The notes: generated by a model from the sequence alone, not told the origin. DNA of 64,000 nucleotides from Alteromonadaceae bacterium (GCA_013373625.1 JABXHM010000039.1:22516-86515); one strand, 5' to 3'. Shown: positions 40,050 to 49,165, counted from the first letter of the stretch. Numbers and translations: made by a program.

Positions 40050-42372
40050 ATTCTCCTCCGAAAAGGCGCTCCCACCAGGACTTTGGCTTTTTCTTTTGCG
40101 CTGGCTTACCGGCTTGCCCTACACAGCCCGGCTGAGCTGGTGGCAGCGCATCGAGTACTGCAGGTACACTGATACTACCGGCACAACCAGGCGGCACAGC
40201 GACACCGGTTTTTTGATCAAAGTGGGCAATACCAAGACCAGCAGGAAACCGGCGCGATAACGATTTTGGCTCCTGAAGCGCCTGATAGGCCATAAATACC
40301 GGCAAAGCTCCTGTTGAACCTGTGAGGCCTGTCGAATCGTTGTCATCATTTCCGACCCATACTGTCGCCAGGTTATTCCGGTCAAATCCAGCAAACCAAC
40401 TATCACGATAATCATCCGTTGTGCCCGTTTTACCCGCCATGTTGACCGTTTCAAACTTACGTCCTATGGCTTTAGCGGTACCTTCTGTTGCCACTTTATA
40501 TAAGGCATAGTTAAGCAAATATGCAGACTCTTCGCTGACTCGTTGCTCGCCATATTCTTCTTGTCGCCACATTAAACGGTTATTGACACTGACAATGGCA
40601 TCCACCGTATGAAGCGGCCTGTAAGCTCCGTTGTTAGCAATGGTTTGGTACATCTGATTGGTTTCAAAGGGCGTCAATGCCAACGCGCCCAGTGTCAGCG
40701 CTGGCACATGTGGAATTGAGCGTTTTACACCTAAATCACGCAGTGTCGTCGCTATATTGTCAATTCCCACTTCCAGCCCCAGATTCACCGTAGGTACATT
40801 CAGTGACAAGCTCAGAGCATCAATTAGAGGCACGCTGCCGCGATAGGTTTTATCAAAGTTCTGTGGTTGCCAGGTTACGCCATTTTCGTCATCCATTGTC
40901 AGTGGCTCATCGGCAAGGGGAGTCGCCAGGTTATACATTGCCGGCTCTGACAGCGCCGTTAAGTACACCGCAGGCTTAACCAGAGAACCAATCGGACGTA
41001 CCGCATCGAGAGCACGATTAAATCCGGCAAAACCGACTTGTTTGCCACCAATTAACGCCCGCACTTCACCGCTGCTAATATCAGAGATGACCATCGCCCC
41101 TTCGAGTTCAGTTGGGCGCTGTTTTTGCAACCGTGCGAGTGTTGTTGTTAACGCTTTTTCAGCACGGCGCTGGGCGTAAATATCCAACGTAGTAAAAACC
41201 TTTACACCTGATTCGCGAATATTGGGATCTGCAAGTATGGTTTGTAACTCTTTACGCACCTGCGCCATAAAGGCTGGGTGTTTACCCGTGGCTAAGCTAT
41301 CGCCGGTAGCAATTCCTACCGGACGGGAAACCGCTAATTCATACTGCTGCGGGGTTAGCTCATTGGCTTCGAGCAGTACCCGCAGCACCAGGTTACGCCT
41401 TTCTATAGCGCGGTCTTCATACTTGCGTGGATTATAATACGACGGGCCTTTGATCATCCCCACCAGCATGGCGATTTCGGTTTCATCCAGCTCATTAATC
41501 GGGCGATCAAAATAAAAATAACTCGCCAGACCGAAGCCATGTACCGCAAGCTCACCACTTTGACCAAGAAATACTTCGTTAAGGTACGCCTGAATAATTT
41601 TGTCTTTGCTATAACGGGCATCAATAATGATTGCCATTAACGCCTCTTTCACTTTACGTTCCAGAGAGCGTTCACGGGTGAGGTAAAGGTTTTTCACCAA
41701 TTGCTGGGTGAGAGTACTACCGCCCTGCACTGTGCGGCCAGCGGCGATATTGGCCAGTAACGCGCGTAAAATAGACAGCGGGGCAACACCGTGATGCTCG
41801 TAAAAATCGCGATCCTCTACCAACGTCAATGCCTTAACCAACAGTGGTGGCACATCATCCAGCGTAATCAACATACGATCTTCACGGCTACCACTGGCTA
41901 AACGTGTTACCAGCCAGGACTCCAGCCTAATCTGACTGAGCGTTTCTTCGGTTTGCAGATCAGTGATTGAGACTATGCGTGCACCTTGCCAGCGTAAACG
42001 GATCTTTCGCAAAGGCTGAAAACCATCAGGAAAATGAAACGCCCGCCGGTATACGTTAATCACTCCCTTGCCCACACTGTATTCGCCGCTACCCGCAATG
42101 GCTGACACCTGACGGTAACCCAGCAACTTAAGTTCATCGAGCACTTCTTTGCGGGTAATCTCCTGATCCTGTGCTAACTGCAGCGGCCGGGCATATATTT
42201 GCGCTGGCACCTGCCACTTATTGCCAGAAAAATGCTGTTTGATTTGTGCATCAAGATAAATCACATAGGCTGCCAGCAACACCACAACGATTAAAGATAC
42301 TTTCCAAAACAGTTTCCAAAACCAGGGTTTACGGGCAGGAGTGTTGGTTTGCTTGGTTTTTTTTGATGTCAC
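40048..42372 (-). CDS. mrcB: Penicillin-binding protein 1B
   Basis: Bifunctional class A PBP, about 774 residues. It has one N-terminal transmembrane helix (about 24-42), a UB2H-like domain, a GT51 domain with EDRDFYEHHGV and GGSTLTQQLVKNLYL, and a transpeptidase domain with RPIGSLVKP (Ser-x-x-Lys as SLVK), SLN and KTGTTDDYRDSWF. The GTG at 42372 (AGGAA five bases upstream) gives a normal basic N terminus; the upstream ATG at 42474 would add 34 unrelated residues. With mrcA at 1-469, the window holds both class A PBPs. Confidence 0.95.
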   Translation of the reverse strand: MTSKKTKQTNTPARKPWFWKLFWKVSLIVVVLLAAYVIYLDAQIKQHFSGNKWQVPAQIYARPLQLAQDQEITRKEVLDELKLLGYRQVSAIAGSGEYSVGKGVINVYRRAFHFPDGFQPLRKIRLRWQGARIVSITDLQTEETLSQIRLESWLVTRLASGSREDRMLITLDDVPPLLVKALTLVEDRDFYEHHGVAPLSILRALLANIAAGRTVQGGSTLTQQLVKNLYLTRERSLERKVKEALMAIIIDARYSKDKIIQAYLNEVFLGQSGELAVHGFGLASYFYFDRPINELDETEIAMLVGMIKGPSYYNPRKYEDRAIERRNLVLRVLLEANELTPQQYELAVSRPVGIATGDSLATGKHPAFMAQVRKELQTILADPNIRESGVKVFTTLDIYAQRRAEKALTTTLARLQKQRPTELEGAMVISDISSGEVRALIGGKQVGFAGFNRALDAVRPIGSLVKPAVYLTALSEPAMYNLATPLADEPLTMDDENGVTWQPQNFDKTYRGSVPLIDALSLSLNVPTVNLGLEVGIDNIATTLRDLGVKRSIPHVPALTLGALALTPFETNQMYQTIANNGAYRPLHTVDAIVSVNNRLMWRQEEYGEQRVSEESAYLLNYALYKVATEGTAKAIGRKFETVNMAGKTGTTDDYRDSWFAGFDRNNLATVWVGNDDNDSTGLTGSTGALPVFMAYQALQEPKSLSRRFPAGLGIAHFDQKTGVAVPPGCAGSISVPAVLDALPPAQPGCVGQAGKPAQKKKPKSWWERLFGGE

Positions 42373-42574
42373 ATTGCTTCCTGTAAATGCACTGCTGGTA
42401 TAACGGACTGTATTGCAGTAGCTTAAGCCTATATCAGACTTTCGGCGCATCAGACTGGACAAGTGATCGTTCACTTTTTACTCTGTAATAACCGATGCGT
42501 CTGCTTGCCGCTGCTTGCCTTCTCGTTATATACGCCGAGGCAATCATAATACTGCTCAATGTAAGGAGTTTACC

Positions 42575-42817
42575 ATGAAAATTTCCGTCGATATCGATCT
42601 GTCGCCATCTGAAGCGCGTGAACTCCTGGGCTGGCCAGATATGACAAAAGTCCACGAGACAACCATTGCAATGTTTACTGATCAGCTAAAAAACGGTAAT
42701 CAGGAAGCGATGATGAACCTGCTAAAACCCTACCTCGATGGTAGTCAGCAAGCGTTCTCGTTTTACCAGAAAATGATGGAAGGCATAGCAACCAGCACTG
42801 CCTCTGGCAAAAAATAA
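42575..42817 (+). CDS. DUF6489-like small protein preceding phaC
   Basis: An 80-residue protein starting MKISVDIDLSPSEARELLGWPDM, with an AAGGAG Shine-Dalgarno. Mostly helical and acidic/amphipathic, it resembles the small DUF6489 family often found just upstream of PHA synthase genes. It ends 18 bp before phaC and is probably co-transcribed, suggesting a granule-associated or synthase-accessory role, which is inference. Confidence 0.7.
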   Translation: MKISVDIDLSPSEARELLGWPDMTKVHETTIAMFTDQLKNGNQEAMMNLLKPYLDGSQQAFSFYQKMMEGIATSTASGKK

Positions 42818-42835
42818 TCGTACCAAGGAGCATTT

Positions 42836-44620
42836 GTGGATCAACAGGACAAAGACGAAATTTTGCACACGCTGAACCAGTATGCCGAGCAGTTTAATCA
42901 CATGGTTCAGAAAATTCTTACCCGCCAGGGTGATGCCAGTGATGCGGCCGCCATGTTTGACCCGCAGCACTTACAACAATTATTAACCACCAAACTTGCC
43001 GATAATGTTGAAGTGAATACCAGCAAGCTGGTTGAAAACCAAATGGAGTTTATGCGTCAGCAAACTGAACTTTGGCAACAGGCGACAAAGTCTATGTTTG
43101 GCGAGAAGGCTGCAGAAGTTGCTAAGGAATCGCGCGAAGATAAACGATTCAGTCATACCGACTGGAATGAAAATCCGGTGTTTAATTACTTAAAACAAGC
43201 GTACCTGATTAACTCAAAAATGCTCCAGGGCATGATGGACTCCATGACGTTTGCCGATCCTAAGTCGGCTGAACAAGTTAAGTTTTATACGCGCCAGTAT
43301 ATTAATTCTGTGGCCCCCACCAACTACTTATTTTCAAACCCTGACGTTTGCGAAGAAATACTCAAGTCGAAAGGTCAAAGCATGATCAAGGGCATTGAGA
43401 ATTTCATGAATGACCTTGAGCACAGTCCGCTGGAAGCATTCAAAATTACCCAGACAGACATGTCGGCCTTTGAGCTGGGTGAGAACCTGGCAACCACTGA
43501 AGGCAAAATCGTCTATCAGAATGATCTGATACAGCTTATTCACTACACGCCTAAAGCGGCCAAAACCTTTGCCCCACCGATTTTATTTGTGCCACCGTTT
43601 ATTAACAAATACTACATTCTCGACCTGGATGAGAAAAAGTCAGTGGTGAAAGGTTTACTCGACAGTGGCTTTAGCGTGTTTATGATTTCCTGGGTAAATC
43701 CGGATAGGTCCCTGGCCGACCATGATTTAGTCAGCTATATGAAGCACGGTCCCCTAGCCGCTATGGAAGTGGTTTGCAACATTACCAAACAACCGAAGAT
43801 CAATATGGTCGGCTTTTGCGTAGGTGGTACCCTTGCGTCGATGACCGCCGCGTATTTAAGGGCCCAGGGTGATGAGCGTATTCTATCGTTAACCTTACTC
43901 ACAACCCTGCTCGATTTCAGCGAACCGGGAGAAATTGGTAACTACCTTACCGAAGAAAGCCTCAACGCTATGGAGCAGAATGCTGATATTAAGGGAGTGT
44001 ATGATGGGCGCATTTTGGGACTAAGCTTTAGTTTGCTGCGTGAAAACAACTTGTTTTGGTCTTACTTCATCAACAACTACCTGAAAGGCGAAGACCCGGC
44101 TGCCTTCGATATTTTATACTGGAACAGTGATGCCACTAACATCACCGCGGCCTGCTTTAAACAATATGTACGCACCATGTACTGGGAAAATAAACTGCGC
44201 GAACCGGGTGGACTAGTCATTGACGGGGTCCCCGTTGATTTGTCTAACATTGACATGCCAGTGTACTTCCTGTCGACCATCGCCGACCATATTGTGTTGT
44301 GGCAAGCGGCTTATAAGGGCACCCAATTAGTGGCTGGCGATACCCGCTTTGTGTTAGCCGGATCAGGCCACCTAGCCGGCGTAATCAATCCACCAGCCAA
44401 GGGCAAATACCCGCACTGGATCAATGCCGAATTACCGGCAGATGCGGCAACATGGTTCGATGGGGCAACCCAGCATGAAGGCTCCTGGTGGCCGGATTGG
44501 CATAATTGGCTGCAATCACATAACGGCGAAAACGTCACATCCCCTAAACCGGGTAAAATTAAAGCGTACCCGGTGATTGAAGACGCACCCGGTAGTTACG
44601 TGAAGCGCCGTTTAGACTGA
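42836..44620 (+). CDS. phaC: Class I poly(3-hydroxyalkanoate) synthase
   Basis: Polymerises (R)-3-hydroxyacyl-CoA into PHA at the granule surface. It has 594 residues, in the class I range. The lipase-like box GFCVGG places the nucleophile at Cys328; the catalytic Asp484 (ADHIVLW) and His512 (GSGHLAG) follow. The start is GTG with a strong AAGGAG. No phaE subunit is needed for this class. phaR and two phasin genes lie downstream. Confidence 0.96.
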   Translation: MDQQDKDEILHTLNQYAEQFNHMVQKILTRQGDASDAAAMFDPQHLQQLLTTKLADNVEVNTSKLVENQMEFMRQQTELWQQATKSMFGEKAAEVAKESREDKRFSHTDWNENPVFNYLKQAYLINSKMLQGMMDSMTFADPKSAEQVKFYTRQYINSVAPTNYLFSNPDVCEEILKSKGQSMIKGIENFMNDLEHSPLEAFKITQTDMSAFELGENLATTEGKIVYQNDLIQLIHYTPKAAKTFAPPILFVPPFINKYYILDLDEKKSVVKGLLDSGFSVFMISWVNPDRSLADHDLVSYMKHGPLAAMEVVCNITKQPKINMVGFCVGGTLASMTAAYLRAQGDERILSLTLLTTLLDFSEPGEIGNYLTEESLNAMEQNADIKGVYDGRILGLSFSLLRENNLFWSYFINNYLKGEDPAAFDILYWNSDATNITAACFKQYVRTMYWENKLREPGGLVIDGVPVDLSNIDMPVYFLSTIADHIVLWQAAYKGTQLVAGDTRFVLAGSGHLAGVINPPAKGKYPHWINAELPADAATWFDGATQHEGSWWPDWHNWLQSHNGENVTSPKPGKIKAYPVIEDAPGSYVKRRLD

Positions 44621-44705
44621 CTCAGGCCTTACCGGAGCACATGTCAAAACATGGTTCTGCCAGTTATCACAGGGGTATCTGAGGGTAAAGGCTGAAATGC
44701 CTGAT

Positions 44706-44735
44706 TTGCTCTGACGCCCCTTTCTGCGCTACATT
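44706..44735 (+). promoter_or_regulatory. Putative sigma-70 promoter of phaR
   Basis: TTGCTC (44706-44711) and TACATT (44730-44735) are separated by 18 bp and sit 26 bp before the phaR ATG. A degenerate CTGC/GCAG pattern overlaps it (44724-44748), possibly a weak PhaR autoregulatory site. Confidence 0.35.
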
Positions 44736-44761
44736 GCAAAAAAAGCAGGCTGAGTTAAACC

Positions 44762-45190
44762 ATGGTTACTATCAAAAAATATCCCAATCGCAGACTCTAC
44801 GACACGTCGAAGAGTCAGTACGTTAACATGGATTATATTAAAACCCTGGTCAACGAACGTACCGAGTTTAATGTGGTTGACTCAAAAACCGGCGACGATG
44901 TCACCAAGGCTATTTTACTGCAAATAATCAGTGATTCAGAAACCAATGAGCACCAGTCTCTGCTGACCAATAAACTGCTTAAACAGTTAATTCGCTTTTA
45001 CGATTCTGATATGCAGTTGTATTTGCGCGATTATCTCGAGCAAAGCCTGATCAGTTTTATGGAGCAGCAGGATAACTTGCAGGGAATGATGAAAAACATG
45101 GTCGATACCAGTCCCCTGGGTATGTTCAGTAAAATCATGGAACAGAACATCGACGCCTGGACAAAAAGCCAGAAAGACACCAAAAAATAA
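44762..45190 (+). CDS. phaR: PHA synthesis repressor PhaR
   Basis: A 142-residue regulator that binds DNA in the absence of PHA and is titrated by nascent granules, derepressing phasin genes. The N-terminal DNA-binding domain TIKKYPNRRLYDTSKSQYVNMDYIK and the following PHB accumulation regulatory domain (MQLYLRDYLEQSLISFMEQQDN) are clear. Three near-perfect operator palindromes start 6 bp after its stop. Confidence 0.95.
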   Translation: MVTIKKYPNRRLYDTSKSQYVNMDYIKTLVNERTEFNVVDSKTGDDVTKAILLQIISDSETNEHQSLLTNKLLKQLIRFYDSDMQLYLRDYLEQSLISFMEQQDNLQGMMKNMVDTSPLGMFSKIMEQNIDAWTKSQKDTKK

Positions 45191-45195
45191 ACACT

Positions 45196-45210
45196 TGCTG
45201 CATCGCAGCA
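45196..45210. promoter_or_regulatory. PhaR operator 1
   Basis: TGCTGCATCGCAGCA, a perfect palindrome around a 3-nt centre, matches the published TGC-rich CTGC-N3-GCAG PhaR recognition pattern. It lies just after the phaR stop, 161 bp before the phasin ATG. Confidence 0.75.
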
Positions 45211-45250
45211 TAAAAAGATGTATCGTTATTCTAATATGTTCTAGGCATTT

Positions 45251-45265
45251 TGCTGCATTGCAACA
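45251..45265. promoter_or_regulatory. PhaR operator 2
   Basis: TGCTGCATTGCAACA, one mismatch from the palindrome, 55 bp from operator 1. It ends 8 bp before the -35 element of the phasin promoter. Confidence 0.75.
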
Positions 45266-45273
45266 AAATACAC

Positions 45274-45303
45274 TTGACGTGCCCATCCTCAACTGTCTAA
45301 TAT
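45274..45303 (+). promoter_or_regulatory. Sigma-70 promoter of the phasin genes
   Basis: TTGACG (45274-45279) and TAATAT (45298-45303) with an 18-bp spacer. Operators 2 and 3 flank it, so PhaR would block polymerase binding or escape. Confidence 0.7.
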
Positions 45304-45315
45304 ATAACCAACGAA

Positions 45316-45330
45316 TGCTGCAACGCAGCA
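45316..45330. promoter_or_regulatory. PhaR operator 3
   Basis: TGCTGCAACGCAGCA, a perfect palindrome, centred about 13 bp downstream of the expected transcription start and 65 bp from operator 2. Confidence 0.78.
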
Positions 45331-45356
45331 AGTGTAAACTCGCACGGGAGTGTTAT

Positions 45357-45962
45357 ATGTTTGGCAAATTTTCAGAACAGTTTAAACAGTCTTCGAAGCC
45401 AGTTAATTCATGGATGGCGATGAACGCCAAACTTCTCGAAGATCTGTCGCAAAATCAAACTGAGTTATTCACCGGCTTGTTAAGCGACAGCGTTAAATAC
45501 ATTGAAACAGTCTCTGTACAAACTGAAGCGAAAGGTGTATTGGCAGCAAATTCTGAACTTGCCGAGGCCATGAGGGATCGCTTTGCCATTGCCTCAAAAG
45601 GGGCCTACTCGACACTCAGCCACGTACAGACAGAGATGAAAGATGTTGTTAAGTCATCGATAGAAGATACTGCGGTAGCGACCAAAGAAGTGGCCAAGGC
45701 AGCAGCAAAACCTGCCCCGGTCCCCAAAACAGAGACCACTAAAAAGCCAGTAGCTAAAGCGGCACCTAAGGCACCAACGAAAGCGAAGCCTGCAGCCGCA
45801 AAAGAGGCGCCAGCGGCGGTCGCCCCGGAAGACACTAAAACGGCCGAGGCAAAACCTGCCGCCAAACCAGCGGCAAAAAAGACGACGCGGACGCGTAAAA
45901 CAACATCAACAGCGAAAAAGCCAGCCTCTAGCAAGGCGGCCACAACCAAATCAACTGATTAA
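45357..45962 (+). CDS. phaP: Phasin with histone-H1-like basic tail (PhaF-like)
   Basis: A 201-residue granule-coating protein. The N-terminal phasin domain (about 1-110, MFGKFSEQFKQSSKPVNSWM and MRDRFAIASKGAYSTLSHV) is amphipathic helical. The C-terminal 85 residues are Ala/Lys/Pro/Thr repeats (KKPVAKAAPKAPTKAKPAA) like histone H1 and PhaF, predicted to bind DNA. The ATG at 45357 has a GGGAG upstream; earlier in-frame starts would run through the operators. First gene of a two-phasin unit under PhaR control. Confidence 0.9.
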   Translation: MFGKFSEQFKQSSKPVNSWMAMNAKLLEDLSQNQTELFTGLLSDSVKYIETVSVQTEAKGVLAANSELAEAMRDRFAIASKGAYSTLSHVQTEMKDVVKSSIEDTAVATKEVAKAAAKPAPVPKTETTKKPVAKAAPKAPTKAKPAAAKEAPAAVAPEDTKTAEAKPAAKPAAKKTTRTRKTTSTAKKPASSKAATTKSTD

Positions 45963-45988
45963 ATCACGACTCTTTTAAGGAGAGACTA

Positions 45989-46327
45989 ATGCTTGAGCAA
46001 ATGACTGAAAAATTTCAAACAGCAATGAAGCCAGTAACTGAATTGGCGACATTGAACATGAACACTATGCAGGAATTAGCTGAAAAGCAAAATTCACTGT
46101 TTTCTTCTTTAATGTCTGACGGCATGTCTTTCGTTGAGACTGCAAGTCAGCAAAAAGACCTGATGAGCCTGGCAGAAATGCAAAAGTCGTATTTTGAAGG
46201 TGTACAGGAAAAAATGACTGAATCGGCAAAAAGCAGCTACTCACTGATTAGCGAAACCCAGCAGAAAGCCGGTGACATGCTCAAAGGTATGAGCGAAGAA
46301 ATGACAGCGAAATTTACTGCAAAGTAA
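45989..46327 (+). CDS. Second phasin family protein
   Basis: A 112-residue phasin starting MLEQMTEKFQTAMKPVTELATLNMNTMQELAEKQN, fully amphipathic helical and lacking the basic tail of its neighbour. AAGGAG precedes the ATG. It follows the first phasin by 26 bp, so both are expected to be made from the PhaR-controlled transcript, which ends at the terminator at 46388-46420. Confidence 0.88.
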   Translation: MLEQMTEKFQTAMKPVTELATLNMNTMQELAEKQNSLFSSLMSDGMSFVETASQQKDLMSLAEMQKSYFEGVQEKMTESAKSSYSLISETQQKAGDMLKGMSEEMTAKFTAK

Positions 46328-46387
46328 ACTCCGACATATAAGACTCAATGCGCCCGGAGTGAACAATCATTCTGCGCCAGAGTCATC

Positions 46388-46420
46388 AAAAAAGGGCTGT
46401 TATTTAATAGCCCTTTTTTA
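46388..46420. terminator. Bidirectional-looking terminator after the phasins
   Basis: A-run, GGGCT, loop, AGCCC and T-run (46388-46420) form a textbook intrinsic terminator 60 bp after the second phasin, separating it from phaZ. Confidence 0.9.
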
Positions 46421-46527
46421 TTAACCGTATTACCATTTTTTGATATTTGTGGAACCTTCGTGGAACGTTTTTTAATTGAACAGGTCCACTTATCATTCAA
46501 TATTGTAGTACCTTCGGGAGTGACTGA

Positions 46528-47745
46528 ATGAATTACCAAGCATACGACTACATGGCTCGCGGTGCGCAAATTATGCACGAGGGGTTTAGTCTGCTAAATG
46601 ACATAGCAAGCCACCCTTCCAATCCTTTTTCTCACACAATTCCAGGCAGAGTCAGTAAGGCGGGTCTGGAAACGGCAATGCGACTCACCCGCCGCTACGA
46701 AAAAGTGGGTTTCAATATCGATGAAATGACCATTGCGGGTAAATACCACGCGGTTAAGGAAGAGATAGCCGTCAGCAAGCCATTTTGTGACCTGGTGCAT
46801 TTTAATCGGGTAGGTGTTCGCGACGCTCACAAAGTACTGCTGGTTGCGCCCTTATCGGGTCATTTTGCAACGCTCCTGAAGGGCACGGTAGAAGCTTTGC
46901 TGCCGGATCACGAAGTGTACATTACCGACTGGGCTGATGCCCGCGAAGTCCCCCTTGAAGAGGGTCCTTTCAGCTTTGATTGCTACGTAGAATACCTTAT
47001 CGATTTTATGGAGTATCTAGGCCCTGATACGCATCTGATGGCAATTTGTCAGCCAACTGTGCAAGCACTGATTGCTACTGCTGTAATGGCGGAAAAAAAG
47101 AGCCCGGCAGTACCCCATACACTCACACTGATGGCGGGCCCTATCGACACCAGCAAAAACCCGACCAGGGTAAATGAATTTGCGCGCAAGCGTCCGATGT
47201 CCTGGTTCAGAAATGTGGCCATCATGAAAGTGCCTCACGGTTATCCGGGAGAAGGGCGTAAAGTATATCCTGGCTTTATGCAGTTAGGTGGGTTTATTAG
47301 TATGAACCAGCAATCTCATATGCAAAAGTACTTGGATTTTTATCAGAATCTGATTTACGGCGAAGAAGAAGACGCCGACCGTTTCCGTGCATTTTACGAT
47401 GAATATCTGGCCGTGCTGGATATGCCTGCTGAGTTTTATCTGGAAACTATCGAGCGTATTTTCAAAGACAACGAAGTGGCACGGGGCGCGATTACTTATA
47501 AAGGCGAGCCGGTTAACTTTGAGGCCATCGAAAATACCCCGTTAATGACCGTAGAAGGCGCAAATGACGATATATGCGGTCTGGGTCAAACTGAAGCGGC
47601 TCAGCATTTATGCAAGAACATTCCTAAGTCGAAACGCATACACCATGTTCAGCAAGGTGCCGGGCACTACGGTATTTTCAGTGGATCGCAGTTTCGAAAA
47701 CACATCCGACCGTTAATTACCGATTTTATTCACAAATACGCCTGA
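46528..47745 (+). CDS. phaZ: Intracellular poly(3-hydroxybutyrate) depolymerase
   Basis: A 405-residue alpha/beta-hydrolase-fold enzyme that mobilises stored PHA. It starts MNYQAYDYMARGAQIMHEG, with HFNRVGVRDAHKVLLVAPLSGHFATLLKGT and the nucleophile Cys174 in ICQPTVQAL (PhaZ1 family Cys rather than Ser). A C-terminal Asp and His follow (GANDDICGLGQTEAA and GAGHYGIFSG). No signal peptide. It has its own promoter, being separated from the phasins by a terminator. Confidence 0.93.
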   Translation: MNYQAYDYMARGAQIMHEGFSLLNDIASHPSNPFSHTIPGRVSKAGLETAMRLTRRYEKVGFNIDEMTIAGKYHAVKEEIAVSKPFCDLVHFNRVGVRDAHKVLLVAPLSGHFATLLKGTVEALLPDHEVYITDWADAREVPLEEGPFSFDCYVEYLIDFMEYLGPDTHLMAICQPTVQALIATAVMAEKKSPAVPHTLTLMAGPIDTSKNPTRVNEFARKRPMSWFRNVAIMKVPHGYPGEGRKVYPGFMQLGGFISMNQQSHMQKYLDFYQNLIYGEEEDADRFRAFYDEYLAVLDMPAEFYLETIERIFKDNEVARGAITYKGEPVNFEAIENTPLMTVEGANDDICGLGQTEAAQHLCKNIPKSKRIHHVQQGAGHYGIFSGSQFRKHIRPLITDFIHKYA

Positions 47746-47752
47746 TGATATC

Positions 47753-47787
47753 TCGCCCATGCCAGCACTTTGGGTTAGCATGGGCGA
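47753..47787 (+). terminator. Hairpin after phaZ
   Basis: A perfect 10-bp stem, TCGCCCATGC (47753-47762) and GCATGGGCGA (47778-47787), is followed by AAATAAA. It has no U-tract, so it is a probable terminator of modest strength. It lies just before the lytic transglycosylase gene. Confidence 0.5.
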
Positions 47788-47808
47788 AAATAAATCAGGG
47801 AGATGTAC

Positions 47809-49119
47809 ATGCAACTTATTCCCCACAGCCGTTTAACCGACCGAGCAAAATCAGCCGGTAAAGCGCGTCGTTCTTTTTTCAATGGTAGCGTGGCATTGTC
47901 TCTCGCCAGTGTAATGGCAACAGCATTGCTGAGCGTGCCAGTTCACGCTCAGGCGTCTTCAGAACCTGATCAGCAACAAGTATTGCAGGCATTTACGCAG
48001 TGCAAAGACTCTCTGGAACAAGCCGCAGTAGAAAAAGGCATTCCGGCCGACGTGGCAAAGTCGGTATTTGCTAAAATTAATTATCAACCACGAGTTGTTG
48101 AATTGGATCGCAGTCAGCCTGAATTTGTGCAGACGTTCCCGGGCTATTTCAGTAAGCGGGTAAACGACTGGCGTATTAATAAGGGGCGGCAATACGCCGT
48201 GAAGCATCAGCAACTGCTGTCTGAATTAGTTAACACCTACGGCATCCCAGCGCAATATTTACTCGCGTTCTGGGGGCTCGAAACAAACTTTGGCGGCTAT
48301 AAGGGCACAATGCCCGTGCTGGATTCTCTCGCTACGCTGGCCTGCGATCCGCGCCGTAGCACTTTTTTCACCAAAGAATTACTAACCGCTGTAGAGTTAC
48401 TCGACCAGCAATCTCTTGAACAGGATAAAATGGTTGGCTCCTGGGCTGGAGCAATGGGGCACACACAATTTATGCCCTCAGCCTACGCCAATTACGCGGT
48501 CGACGGCGACGGCGACGGCAAAATTAACCTTTGGGACAGTGAAGCCGACGCGCTCACTTCTGCAGCGAATTTCTTATCTCAGTTAGGCTGGCAACCCGGT
48601 TTTCGCTGGGGGCGGGAAGTAAAGCTGCCAGACGGGTTTGATTTTTCGCAATTAGGTTATAGCAATCGACAGTCAGTAACCCGTTGGGACGAAGCAGGCG
48701 TAATGCGCGCCAATGGTGAGCCGCTGGGGAGCAGTGACATGACTGCTTATTTGGTAATGCCAGCCGGATATCAGGGCCCGACCTTTTTAGCCTACCCTAA
48801 TTTTCGGGTCATCATGCGCTGGAATAATTCAGAGTTTTACGCCATTGCAGTGGGTCGTCTTGCCGATCGCATTGCCGGCGATTCAGGTCTGGTGGCAGCA
48901 CTACCGCCGCTACCTAACTATCGTCGTGATGATATCAAAGCACTTCAGCAAAACCTTAATAGCCGTGGTATTGAAGTCGGCGGTGCAGACGGTATTTTAG
49001 GCCCTGCAACCCGCGAGGGAATTCGGGAATTTCAGCGTCGTAACGATATGGTTGCCGACGGATTTCCCTCTCTGGCGGTAATGGAAGCCCTTGGCGTAGA
49101 GGTTGCGCCCGCAGCGTAG
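47809..49119 (+). CDS. MltB-family lytic murein transglycosylase with peptidoglycan-binding domain
   Basis: Periplasmic enzyme, about 436 residues, cleaving the glycan strand with 1,6-anhydro end formation. The signal peptide ends near VPVHAQA. The SLT_2 domain has catalytic Glu158 in WGLETNFGGYKG and AGAMGHTQFMPSAYANYAVDGDGDGKINLWDS. A C-terminal PG_binding_1 domain (LQQNLNSRGIEVGGADGILGPATREGI) is present. ATG 47809 is preferred; the ATG at 47803 touches the Shine-Dalgarno. It sits inside the PHA block without a PHA function. No lipobox is seen. Confidence 0.9.
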   Translation: MQLIPHSRLTDRAKSAGKARRSFFNGSVALSLASVMATALLSVPVHAQASSEPDQQQVLQAFTQCKDSLEQAAVEKGIPADVAKSVFAKINYQPRVVELDRSQPEFVQTFPGYFSKRVNDWRINKGRQYAVKHQQLLSELVNTYGIPAQYLLAFWGLETNFGGYKGTMPVLDSLATLACDPRRSTFFTKELLTAVELLDQQSLEQDKMVGSWAGAMGHTQFMPSAYANYAVDGDGDGKINLWDSEADALTSAANFLSQLGWQPGFRWGREVKLPDGFDFSQLGYSNRQSVTRWDEAGVMRANGEPLGSSDMTAYLVMPAGYQGPTFLAYPNFRVIMRWNNSEFYAIAVGRLADRIAGDSGLVAALPPLPNYRRDDIKALQQNLNSRGIEVGGADGILGPATREGIREFQRRNDMVADGFPSLAVMEALGVEVAPAA

Positions 49120-49140
49120 TTTAAAACATTAAAGGCCGAT

Positions 49141-49165
49141 AAATGCCGGGAGCACCCGGCATTTT
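49141..49165. terminator. Terminator between mltB-like gene and phaB
   Basis: AAATGCCGGG, AGCA, CCCGGCATTTT forms a short GC stem with T-run. It serves the convergent pair. Confidence 0.85.

Noticed and set aside
44724..44748. Possible fourth PhaR operator in the phaC-phaR gap
   Set aside because: CTGC and GCAG are present but the spacing is far longer than the 3-nt centre of the other sites; probably not bound in the same way.
45605..45949. Minus-strand 114-codon frame opposite the basic phasin tail
   Set aside because: It is the antisense shadow of a low-complexity Ala/Lys repeat region; such frames stay open by base composition.
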